Positions 51,915 to 59,588 of a stretch of DNA of 64,000 nucleotides are shown piece after piece. Made by a program: the position numbers and the translations under genes. The DNA comes from Sphingomonas jinjuensis. GTDB taxonomy: Bacteria > Pseudomonadota > Alphaproteobacteria > Sphingomonadales > Sphingomonadaceae. Each line of letters starts with the position of its first letter. Positions within the stretch are counted from its first letter, which is position 1. Below the pieces are notes generated by a model. That model was given only the letters and a program-made list of their open reading frames with translations, made no database searches and had not been told where the DNA came from. The DNA lies in assembly GCF_014197105.1 (NCBI RefSeq), contig NZ_JACIEV010000006.1, positions 62,001 to 126,000 of the forward strand. Reading direction: 5' to 3'.

Positions 51915-53771
51915 ATGATAAGTCGTATATCGATCAGAAACTTTCGCTCGATCGCCAGCGCGGATGTCGACGCCAATTGGATCACCACGCTCGTTGGCGC
52001 GAACGATGCGGGAAAGTCGAACGTGCTACGAGCGCTCAACCTGTTTTTCAACGGGCGCACGACAGCTGACGAACCGTTCGAGTTCGCACGCGACTATAAT
52101 CAGTTCGCGGCTGTCCGACAGCGCAAGGCGCCCCAGATCGAAGTAACGATCATCTTCGATCTGCCCGAGGGCTATCATCGCGACGATTTGCCGACGCAGG
52201 TCGAGTGGCGGAAAGTCTGGCGGCGTGGCGGCGAAGTTCGCGACTTGGAGCAGAGGCGCTTCGTGGGCGGGGCTGAATTCCCTCCGCGCAGCAGAATTCC
52301 AGCTTTGCTCGATCGCGTTCAGTTCACCTATATCCCGGCTATCAAGGACAAGGCGTTCTTCGCCGATCTACAGGGGCGGCTCTATGACGTGCTGTCTTCG
52401 GTGGCGGAGCAGCCGCTGAAGGATTCTGCCGGCGCTTTCCAGGCGCAGCTTGGCGAGCAATTGCAGGAGTTGCTGGACACGCTGCAGGGTACGTTTGGGG
52501 CGGAGGCGACGATGCGGCTGCCCGAAAACCTGCGCGAGATATTCGAGAATCTCGAAATTAACTCTGGAGAGGTGCCGCTGCCGCGTCGCGGCGACGGCAT
52601 CAAGATTCGACACATTCCAATGATGCTGCGATTCATCGCCGAGAAGCGTGATACGTTGATGTCTCAGGGCGGCGTCCGCTACACGCATCTGTGGGGTTTC
52701 GAGGAGCCTGAAAACAACGTCGAGATGTCGGCAGCGTTCAAGATGGGGAACGGCTTCGTCGATCTCATTGCCGATAGCGACCGGTTCCAGCTGTTCGTGA
52801 CGACGCATTCGCCTATCTTCTATCGGCTCGACCGCCAACGGCCCGAGGCGGCGGGATGGATCACCTCGCATTTCGTTTCCAAGGACGGGCACGAAACCGT
52901 CATTCAGACACGCGCACACGACGACGTGGACGAAAGCATGGGGCTGATGCCGATCGTGGCGCCCTATGTCGCGGAGGCGAAGAAACGCTTTGACGACATG
53001 GAGGCGCAGCTCGCCGCCGTTCGCGACATTGCCGCCCAACGGCGACCGACGATCTTTATCGAAGGCGAGAGCGACCGGGTGGTCTTGACGCGCGCATGGG
53101 AGGTGTTTGCGGACGTGCAGCTCGAACGCGTGAATATCTGCGCAGGCGATGGTGCGTATGGCGGAGCGTCGGCGCTGGGCAGTCGGGCGCTGGCCTGGAT
53201 GCTGACACTGCGTCATCGCCCGACGGCGGACCGGGTGAGAGCGGCGGCGCTGTTCGACGCCGATGCCAGCGGCATCGCCGCGCGTCGATCGCTGGGGGAT
53301 GAGATGACCCGGCTGGACCTTGGACACCTTGGCTTGCGCGTGTTCCAACTCGACATGCCGGTGAGGTTGCGTCATCTGGCCCGGATGGGGTTCAATATCC
53401 CGGTCGATCTGGAGGCAATGTATACCGACGTGGTGTGGGATCGCGCCGGGCAGCGTGAATGGCTCGAGGATCGTGGCAACCTCGGCCAGCCTCTCACGCA
53501 GCGCCTGATCGAAAGGATGGCGGCCGGCGCGCCTAATCCTTTCGCTGCGCTGATCCCGGAAGATGCCCGTAGGCTGCAGCGAACATTCAACGACCGCGGT
53601 AAGCGTGCGGCATCGCGAATGATTGCCAACCTGCGTGATGAGGCAGCGGAGGCAGAGCTGGAGGCGTTCCGCCCGACCATCACGAGTTTGGTGAGCCACC
53701 TGTTCCCACCTGCCGCCCGCGCCCAGCAAGCCTCGACGGAGCCAGCTGCAGAAGCAGAAGGTTCCAACTGA
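51915..53771 (+). CDS. OLD-family ATPase with C-terminal TOPRIM nuclease domain
   Basis: A 618-residue protein. The N-terminal ABC-type ATPase has Walker A GANDAGKS at residues 28-35, Walker B Glu263-Glu264 in LWGFEEPENN and a switch His298 in VTTHSP, with an about 200-residue insert between. The C-terminal TOPRIM domain has Glu383 in TIFIEGESDRV and Asp448/Asp450 in ALFDADASG, the metal-binding pattern of class 1 and 2 OLD nucleases. OLD proteins of phages and bacteria act as anti-phage or DNA-processing nucleases. No partner helicase (Gabija GajB) or reverse transcriptase is beside it, so it appears solitary. Codon use is less GC-biased than that of neighbours, suggesting transfer. GGGGGAG precedes the ATG. 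Confidence 0.88.
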   Translation: MISRISIRNFRSIASADVDANWITTLVGANDAGKSNVLRALNLFFNGRTTADEPFEFARDYNQFAAVRQRKAPQIEVTIIFDLPEGYHRDDLPTQVEWRKVWRRGGEVRDLEQRRFVGGAEFPPRSRIPALLDRVQFTYIPAIKDKAFFADLQGRLYDVLSSVAEQPLKDSAGAFQAQLGEQLQELLDTLQGTFGAEATMRLPENLREIFENLEINSGEVPLPRRGDGIKIRHIPMMLRFIAEKRDTLMSQGGVRYTHLWGFEEPENNVEMSAAFKMGNGFVDLIADSDRFQLFVTTHSPIFYRLDRQRPEAAGWITSHFVSKDGHETVIQTRAHDDVDESMGLMPIVAPYVAEAKKRFDDMEAQLAAVRDIAAQRRPTIFIEGESDRVVLTRAWEVFADVQLERVNICAGDGAYGGASALGSRALAWMLTLRHRPTADRVRAAALFDADASGIAARRSLGDEMTRLDLGHLGLRVFQLDMPVRLRHLARMGFNIPVDLEAMYTDVVWDRAGQREWLEDRGNLGQPLTQRLIERMAAGAPNPFAALIPEDARRLQRTFNDRGKRAASRMIANLRDEAAEAELEAFRPTITSLVSHLFPPAARAQQASTEPAAEAEGSN

Positions 53772-53801
53772 GCTTACGCGCGTCGTGGCGAGCCGGTGTG
53801 A

Positions 53802-54872
53802 TCACGGCAAGCGCGCTCGCCCCTCACCGGTCGATCGCGCCCATTCGCGCAGGAACTGCTCGCGGGTCAGGCGGTCTTGCAGAACGAGCAGGGCTGGGCC
53901 GACGCGGATGGCGCGTTGGGAGGTGGCGGGGATCGTCAAGGCATCGACGGGCGGCATGTCGGGGCGGACCGAGGGCATGCCGCGGGCGGCGAGGTGCGCC
54001 TGGCCTTCGCGCGACAGGAGGAAATCGAGGAACAGCCGCGCGGCATCGGGATGCGGCGCGGTGCGGGGGATGACCGCGATGCGCGAGGCGAGCAGCGTGT
54101 AGTCGGCGGGCAGGACGACGGCCACGTCCGGGTTGCGGCGACGCTCGGCGACCGCATAGGAGCCGAGGACGTTGTAGCCGATCACCGAGCGGCCGGCGGA
54201 GACGTCGGCGATCACCTGCTCGCTGGTCGGAAACTTGCGGACGCCGTTGACGCCCAGCGCACGGACGATCGGCCAGGCGAGGCGGCTCGCGGCGACGTCC
54301 TGCGACAGATAGAGATAGCCGACCGCCGAATTGGCGATGTCGTAGGTCGCGACCCGATCGCGAAGCAGCGGCAGCCGCGCTTCCAGCACGCGCAGCAGCT
54401 CAGCATGGCTGCCGAAGCGCGCGTCGGCGGGCAGCAGCCGGCGATTGTAGACCATGACGATCGGCTCGGCGGTGACGCCCCACGCCTCGCTCTTCCAGTT
54501 CGCCCAGCTCGGCAGGGCACTGCCCTGCGGCGAGGCGTAGCGGAGCGCGTGGCCGTCGTTCACCAGCTTGATCTGAAGGTCCATCGCCGAGGTCCAGACG
54601 ATGTCGGGCATCGTCCCGCCCGACCGGGCGCGATCCTGGACGAGGCGGTGGATCGGCAGCGCCGGCATTTCGACGTAGCGGAGGCGAATGGCGGGATGGC
54701 GGGCGCGGAAGTCGGCGAGCAACTCGCCGACGACGGGCCGGTCGGTCGACGACCAGATGACGAGCTGTCCTTCGCGCTCCGCCCGCGCCGCGACGCCCGC
54801 CGGTCCATCGCCGCCAACCGCACCGCAGGCCGCCAGCAGGAACGGCATGACGAGGGCGAACAGGCGGCGCAT
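53802..54872 (-). CDS. Lipoprotein extracellular solute-binding protein
   Basis: A 356-residue periplasmic binding protein of the family 1/iron-type fold. The signal peptide has a lipobox (FLLAACG), so it would be lipid-anchored. Family features are GQLVIWSSTDRPVVGELLADFRARHPAIRLRYVEM, MPDIVWTSAMDLQIKLVNDG, WKSEAWGVTAEPIVMVYNRRLLP and SVIGYNVLGSYAVAERRR. No ABC permease or ATPase gene is nearby. Instead it is divergent, 49 bp away, from a TctD/TctE-like two-component system, so it may present ligand to the kinase rather than to a transporter. This is inference. Ligand: perhaps a carboxylate or metal-carboxylate complex. Confidence 0.82.
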   Translation of the reverse strand: MRRLFALVMPFLLAACGAVGGDGPAGVAARAEREGQLVIWSSTDRPVVGELLADFRARHPAIRLRYVEMPALPIHRLVQDRARSGGTMPDIVWTSAMDLQIKLVNDGHALRYASPQGSALPSWANWKSEAWGVTAEPIVMVYNRRLLPADARFGSHAELLRVLEARLPLLRDRVATYDIANSAVGYLYLSQDVAASRLAWPIVRALGVNGVRKFPTSEQVIADVSAGRSVIGYNVLGSYAVAERRRNPDVAVVLPADYTLLASRIAVIPRTAPHPDAARLFLDFLLSREGQAHLAARGMPSVRPDMPPVDALTIPATSQRAIRVGPALLVLQDRLTREQFLREWARSTGEGRARLP

Positions 54873-54921
54873 GGTGCAATGATCCGTTGGCGTTACCTTA
54901 AGTCAATGCCAAGGTGCGCCG

Positions 54922-55590
54922 ATGGCTCGCATCCTGCTCGTCGAGGACGACGCCGCGCTCGCTCGCGGCATGGCCGCCATGCTGCGCGGCAAAGGTCATG
55001 CGCTCGACGTCGTGACGGACGGCGAGGGGGCGCTCGCGGCGGCGGCTGACGAGCCCTATGCGCTCATCCTGCTTGACCTGGGGCTGCCCGACCTCGACGG
55101 GATCGAGGTGCTGCGCCGCATCCGCCGTGCGGGCAATCGCACGCCGGTGCTGGTGCTGACCGCGCGCGATGCCGTCGGCGATCGGATAGCGGGGCTCGAC
55201 AACGGCGCCGACGATTATGTGCTGAAGCCGTTCGATCCCGACGAACTGGAGGCGCGGGTGCGCGCGTTGCTGCGCCGGTCGACCGGCGAGGCGACGGCGA
55301 CGACGACGATCGGCGCGCTGGTCCTCGATCCGGCACGCGGGGTGGCCACGCTGGCGGGGCGCGACCTGGCGCTCAGGCGGCGCGAATGGGCGGTGCTGGA
55401 GCGGCTGGCGGCGCGGCCGGGCAAGATCGTGTCCAAGGAGCGGCTGGCGTCGGAGATCTTCGGCTATGACGAGCCGGTCGCGCCCAATGCGGTCGAGGTC
55501 TATGTCGCCCGCCTGCGCCGCAAGCTGGAGCCCGACGGCCCCGCGATACGGACGATGCGCGGGATGGGCTATCTCCTCGACGCGAGCTGA
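54922..55590 (+). CDS. TctD-like OmpR-family response regulator
   Basis: A 222-residue regulator. Receiver: E8-D9-D10 acid pocket, phospho-acceptor Asp52 in LILLDLGLPDLDG, Thr in LVLTA and Lys in VLKPFDPDEL. The output winged helix (about 125-220) has LALRRREWAVLERLAARPGKIVSKERLASEIF and AVEVYVARLRRKL. TctD-like regulators activate tricarboxylate transport genes. The stop overlaps the kinase start by one base (TGATG). Possible binding sites, GGTGACAG, lie upstream of the transporter at 57099 and of the receptor at 59589. Confidence 0.92.
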   Translation: MARILLVEDDAALARGMAAMLRGKGHALDVVTDGEGALAAAADEPYALILLDLGLPDLDGIEVLRRIRRAGNRTPVLVLTARDAVGDRIAGLDNGADDYVLKPFDPDELEARVRALLRRSTGEATATTTIGALVLDPARGVATLAGRDLALRRREWAVLERLAARPGKIVSKERLASEIFGYDEPVAPNAVEVYVARLRRKLEPDGPAIRTMRGMGYLLDAS

Positions 55591-56972
55591 TGCCGGCGCG
55601 CGCGATCCTCGACACGCTCACCGCGCGGGTGCTGGCGGGCGTCGCGCTGCCGATGATCGCGGTCGCGCTGGCGCTGGGCGTCGGCGGCACGCTGGCCATT
55701 CGCGCGACGGTCGATGCGGTCAATGATCGCATCCTCGATGCGGCGGCACGCGGCATCGCCGACTCGCTGACGGTGGAGGATGGCGCCGTCGCCCTGGATC
55801 TGCCGCCGACGATCTTCGGGATGCTCGAGAATACGGCGCGCGACAACGTCTACTACGGCGTCCGCCAGGACGGCCGGGTGTTGACCGGCTATCCCGACCT
55901 GCCGCCGCTTGCGCCCGCCGCCGACGCAGACGCGCCGCGCTTCGCCGATGGCCGCTATCTGGGGCGCGACGTCCGCCTGGTCGTGCGCACGCGGCGGTTG
56001 CCGGGGATCGCGCGGCCGCTGGTGGTGCAGGTCGCCGAGACGCTCGACGCGCGCGCCGCCGACGTGCGCCGGCTGCTGTTGGCGCTGGTCGCGCTGGAGG
56101 CGGCGCTGATCGTGCTGGCGGTACTATTGCTGCCGCTGTCGGTGCGCTGGGGGCTGCGGCCGGTCGTGCGGCTGCGCAGCGAGCTCGACCGGCGTGCGGC
56201 ATCGGACCTGACACCGTTGCCCTTGGCCCGGGTGCCCGGCGAGCTGCGCGATCTGGTCACCGCGTTCAACGCGCTGCTCGCGAGGCTGGGCGAGGCGATC
56301 GGCGCGATGCGGCGCTTCACCGGCGATGCGTCGCACCAGATGCGCACGCCGCTGACGATCCTGCGCACGCATGTCGCCGCGCTGCGGACGCTGCCGCCGG
56401 GCAGTGCGGAGGCGCGCCAGTCGATCGAGGATATCGACGCGGGGTCGGTCCGGCTGGCGCGGCTGATCGCGCAGCTGCTGGCGCTCGCCCGTGCCGACAA
56501 TGCGATAGCGGGCGAGACCGCGATCGAGCGCGTCGACCTTGCCGCGATCGTTGCCGCGGTGGTCGGCGAGCAGGAGGACGCCGCGGCGGCCGCCGGCGTG
56601 ACGCTGACGGTGGGCGGGGCCCCGCGCGAGGCACTGACCGCCCCGGCGCTCGCGATCGAGCTGTTGTCCAACCTGGTCGACAACGCGATCCGCCACGGCG
56701 GGCCGGGCACGGTGCGCGTGCTGCTGGAGGAAGGGCCGGCGGTGGCCGTCGAGGACGAAGGGCCGGGCATCGCGGCGGGCGACCGCGGCCGCGCGGTGGA
56801 GCGCTTCACGCCGATCCGCACGCGCGGCGGCGCGGGCAGCGGCCTTGGCCTGTCGATCGCGCATGCGCTGGCCGGCGCGATCGGCGCGACGCTGACGCTG
56901 GAGGACGGATCGAGCGGTCGTGGCCTGCGCGCGGTAGTCCGTTTCACCACGCCGCCCGCGAAAGCTTGGTGA
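55590..56972 (+). CDS. TctE-like sensor histidine kinase
   Basis: A 460-residue inner-membrane kinase. TM1 at about 15-38, a periplasmic two-component sensor N-terminal domain (2CSK_N pattern: ADSLTVEDGAVALDLPPTIFGMLENTARDNVYYGVRQDGRVLTGYPDLPP), TM2 at about 162-182, HAMP, His249 in DASHQMRTPLTILRTHVAAL, then NLVDNAIRHG, EDEGPGI and GSGLGLSIAHALA of the ATPase. This domain is typical of TctE, which responds to citrate or other tricarboxylates. It is coupled to the TctD-like regulator. The neighbouring solute-binding lipoprotein and the CitMHS transporter support carboxylate sensing. Confidence 0.92.
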   Translation: MPARAILDTLTARVLAGVALPMIAVALALGVGGTLAIRATVDAVNDRILDAAARGIADSLTVEDGAVALDLPPTIFGMLENTARDNVYYGVRQDGRVLTGYPDLPPLAPAADADAPRFADGRYLGRDVRLVVRTRRLPGIARPLVVQVAETLDARAADVRRLLLALVALEAALIVLAVLLLPLSVRWGLRPVVRLRSELDRRAASDLTPLPLARVPGELRDLVTAFNALLARLGEAIGAMRRFTGDASHQMRTPLTILRTHVAALRTLPPGSAEARQSIEDIDAGSVRLARLIAQLLALARADNAIAGETAIERVDLAAIVAAVVGEQEDAAAAAGVTLTVGGAPREALTAPALAIELLSNLVDNAIRHGGPGTVRVLLEEGPAVAVEDEGPGIAAGDRGRAVERFTPIRTRGGAGSGLGLSIAHALAGAIGATLTLEDGSSGRGLRAVVRFTTPPAKAW

Positions 56973-56976
56973 CAGC
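56966..56976. promoter_or_regulatory. GGTGACAG motif before the CitMHS transporter
   Basis: TTGGTGACAGC lies at the very end of the kinase gene, 123 bp before the transporter start, and the same 11 bases occur again at 59480-59490 before the receptor gene. It is a candidate binding half-site for the TctD-like regulator. This single copy is weaker evidence than the doubled one. Confidence 0.35.
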
Positions 56977-57098
56977 TTCGCGCGTTAGCGTCCCGGAATG
57001 GCGGCATCGTCCCATGTGGCGATGGACGACCAGGGGGAGGAAGATCGCGGACGGCGGATCAGGGCCGGCGCGGTCGTGCTGAAGGATCACGTCGCCGC

Positions 57099-58439
57099 AT
57101 GCTGTCGCTCCTCGCCTTTCTGATGGTGACGACCTTCATGGTCCTCATCATGACCGAGCGATTGTCGGCGCTGCTCGCGCTGATCATCGTGCCGACGATC
57201 TTCGCGTTGATCGCCGCGGCGCTGCTGGGGCCGGCGGAGCAGGGGCTTGGCGCGATGATGCTCGCCGGGGTCGCCGCGCTGGCGCCGACCGGGGTGATGC
57301 TGGTCTTCGCGATCCTGTTCTTCGGCATCATGATCGACGTCGGCGTCTTCGATCCGCTGATCAAGGCGATCGTCCGCGCCGTCCATGGCGATCCGGTGCG
57401 CATCCTGGTCGGCTCGGCGCTGCTCGCGCTGATCGTGTCGCTCGATGGCGACGGCGCCACCACCTACATGATCACCACCGCGGCGATGCTGCCACTGTAT
57501 CGGCACATGAAGATGGACGTGCGGATGCTCGCCTGCGTCGTCATCATGGCGGGGGGCGTGATGAACATCCTGCCCTGGGGCGGGCCGACCGCGCGTGTCA
57601 TCAGCGTGTTGAAGCTCGATGCGGGAACGATCTTCGTGCCGCTGATCCCGGCGATGCTGGCGACCGCGGGCTGGGTAATCTTCGTCGCCTATCGCTTCGG
57701 CCTGAAGGAGCGTGCGCGGCTCGCCGCGCTGCCTGCCGATGCGATCGACGAGGATGCGGCTGCCGGCGAAGTGATCGCGCAGGATCCCGACAGCCATGTC
57801 GAGGCACGCCGCCCGCGGTTGTTCTGGTTCAACGCCGCGCTGACCGCCGCGCTGCTCGTGGCGCTCGTCGCCGGGCTGATGCCGCTGCCGGTCCTGTTCA
57901 TGCTCGCCTTCGCGATCGCAATGGGTGTGAACTATCCTTCCTTGGCCGAACAGCGCGAACGGTTGGCTGCGCATGCCGGCAATGCGCTGGCAGTCGGGGG
58001 GCTGGTGTTCGCGGCGGGTATCTTCACCGGTATCCTGTCGGGCACCAAGATGGTCGACGCGATGGCGGCGACGGTGACCGGCGCGATCCCGCCGGCGATG
58101 GGGATCTACCTCGCGCCGATCACCGCGGCGTTGAGCGCGCCCTTCACCTTCTTCATCAGCAACGACGCCTTCTATTATGGCATGCTGCCGATCCTGGCCG
58201 AGACGGGCCGCGCCTATGGTCTGACGCCGGCGGAGATCGGCCGCGCCGCGCTGGTCGGACAGCAAGTGCATCTGCTCAGCCCACTGGTCGCGTCGACCTA
58301 TCTGCTGGTCGGCTTCGTCGGTATCGAACTGGGCGAGCATCAGCGGTTCACGCTGAAATGGGCGCTTGGATCGTGCGTCGTGTTCGCGATCGTTGCTGTG
58401 CTGACCGGTGCCTTTCCGCTCGTGGCGCGGCTTGTCTAA
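57099..58439 (+). CDS. CitMHS-family citrate-type transporter
   Basis: A 446-residue inner-membrane protein with about 12 hydrophobic helices. It has the CitMHS family look: VLIMTERLSALLALIIVPTIFAL at the start, the GVMLVFAILFFGIMIDVGVFDPLI segment, ALIVSLDGDGATTYMITTAAMLPLY, MAGGVMNILPWGGPTARVISVL and PFTFFISNDAFYYGMLPIL. In Bacillus CitM/CitH take up citrate complexed with divalent metal, driven by protons. Which carboxylate is moved here is open. It lies downstream of the Tct-like kinase and overlaps the following AbrB-family gene. Confidence 0.9.
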   Translation: MLSLLAFLMVTTFMVLIMTERLSALLALIIVPTIFALIAAALLGPAEQGLGAMMLAGVAALAPTGVMLVFAILFFGIMIDVGVFDPLIKAIVRAVHGDPVRILVGSALLALIVSLDGDGATTYMITTAAMLPLYRHMKMDVRMLACVVIMAGGVMNILPWGGPTARVISVLKLDAGTIFVPLIPAMLATAGWVIFVAYRFGLKERARLAALPADAIDEDAAAGEVIAQDPDSHVEARRPRLFWFNAALTAALLVALVAGLMPLPVLFMLAFAIAMGVNYPSLAEQRERLAAHAGNALAVGGLVFAAGIFTGILSGTKMVDAMAATVTGAIPPAMGIYLAPITAALSAPFTFFISNDAFYYGMLPILAETGRAYGLTPAEIGRAALVGQQVHLLSPLVASTYLLVGFVGIELGEHQRFTLKWALGSCVVFAIVAVLTGAFPLVARLV

Positions 58440-59475
58440 GGTCATCGGCTGGGCGCTGCTGATCGCGGTCACCGCGCTCGTCACGACCGTGCTGCAGGCG
58501 CTGGCGGTGCCGGCGGCGCTGCTGCTGGGGCCATTGCTGGCGGCGATCGGCGTGGCCGCGATCCGGCCGGGGCTGGCGATGCCGCACTGGACGGTGACGG
58601 TGGGGCAGGCGGCGGTCGGCTGCGTCATCGCCGGGGCGATGGCGGACGGCATCGGACCGGGCGTCGCCGCGCGCTGGCCCTTGTTCGCGGGCATTGCGGC
58701 ATCGACGATCCTGCTGAGCGGCGGCATCGGCTACACGCTTGCCCGGATGCGCGTCGTGCCGGGGACGGTGGCGGTGTGGGGATCGATGCCGGGCGGTGCC
58801 GCGGCGATGGTATTGATGGCGGAGGCCGATGGCGCCGACGCGCGGCTGGTCGCGGTGATGGTCTATACCCGCGTGCTGGTGGTGACGATGTCGGCGACGG
58901 CGCTGGCGGCGCTGCTCCGCGCCGATCCGACGTCGGCGGCACGCGTCGTGCCGGCGGCGATAGTGCTGCCGACGCTGGCGGTGGCCGTCGCGGGCGCAGC
59001 ACTGGCAATGGTGATTCGCTGGCCGGCCGGCACCCTGATCGTGACGATGGGACTCGGTCTTGCGGTGGAGGCGATGGGGCTGGGCAGGCTTGCAGTGCCC
59101 ATGCCCGCGACGGTAGCGGCCTTCGCGCTGATCGGCTGGCGGATCGGCCTCAGCTTCACGCGTGACGCGCGTGGCGCAGCGTTGCGGATGCTGCCGCGAG
59201 TCGCGCTGGCGTCGATCGCGCTGGTCGCGCTGTGCGGCGGTATCGCCTTGATCCTGCACGCGGTATTCGGGATCGACCCGCTCACCGCCTGGCTCGCGAC
59301 CAGCCCCGGCGGGCTGGAGAGCGTCGCGATCATCGCGACGTCGCTGCCGGTCGATGCGCCGTTCATCATGGCGGCGCAGACTGCGCGCTTTGCCGCGGTG
59401 ATGCTGATCGGCCCGGCCATCGCGACCTTCCTGGCGCGGCGCGCACGACAGCGTACGGCGGCGGCGACGCGGTGA
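58408..59475 (+). CDS. AbrB-family membrane protein
   Basis: A 355-residue inner-membrane protein of the AbrB/PF05145 family, with about 10 hydrophobic segments in two similar halves. Features: LLLGPLLAAIGVAAIRPG, GQAAVGCVIAG, AVWGSMPGGAAAMVLMAEADGADARLVAVMVYTRVLVV and TAWLATSPGGLESVAIIATSLPVDAPFIMAAQTARFAAVMLIGP; the repeated (S/T)(M/S)PGG is the family hallmark. It starts at GTG 58408, inside the transporter gene by 32 bp, or at TTG 58432; both are coupled to it. Substrates of the family are poorly known; here a carboxylate is plausible. Confidence 0.88.
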   Translation: MPFRSWRGLSKVIGWALLIAVTALVTTVLQALAVPAALLLGPLLAAIGVAAIRPGLAMPHWTVTVGQAAVGCVIAGAMADGIGPGVAARWPLFAGIAASTILLSGGIGYTLARMRVVPGTVAVWGSMPGGAAAMVLMAEADGADARLVAVMVYTRVLVVTMSATALAALLRADPTSAARVVPAAIVLPTLAVAVAGAALAMVIRWPAGTLIVTMGLGLAVEAMGLGRLAVPMPATVAAFALIGWRIGLSFTRDARGAALRMLPRVALASIALVALCGGIALILHAVFGIDPLTAWLATSPGGLESVAIIATSLPVDAPFIMAAQTARFAAVMLIGPAIATFLARRARQRTAAATR

Positions 59476-59489
59476 CAGGTTGGTGACAG
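59471..59489. promoter_or_regulatory. GGTGACAG direct repeat, 11-bp period, before the TonB-dependent receptor
   Basis: GGTGACAG at 59471-59478 is repeated at 59482-59489, exactly one helical turn apart, about 100 bp before the receptor start. Tandem direct repeats at 10-11 bp are the usual binding pattern of OmpR-family dimers, and the TctD-like regulator lies in the same cluster. It overlaps the end of the AbrB-family gene. The 11-mer shared with 56966 supports co-regulation. Confidence 0.5.
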
Positions 59490-59588
59490 CAAAGCCGTGG
59501 TTTGTGCGTGCAGTCGGGGCAAGCCGGTATCGGCACCACCGTCATAACAAGGGCGCAGCAAGATGCGTCGACAAGGGAGAGGGGTTCG

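Noticed and set aside
51782..53801. A Gabija system (OLD nuclease plus UvrD-like helicase)
   Set aside because: No helicase gene follows; the next gene is a convergent solute-binding protein. Only a solitary OLD protein is supported.
57087..58727. A 546-codon minus-strand frame rich in Arg, His and Gln
   Set aside because: Antisense to the CitMHS gene; composition is typical of a shadow frame.
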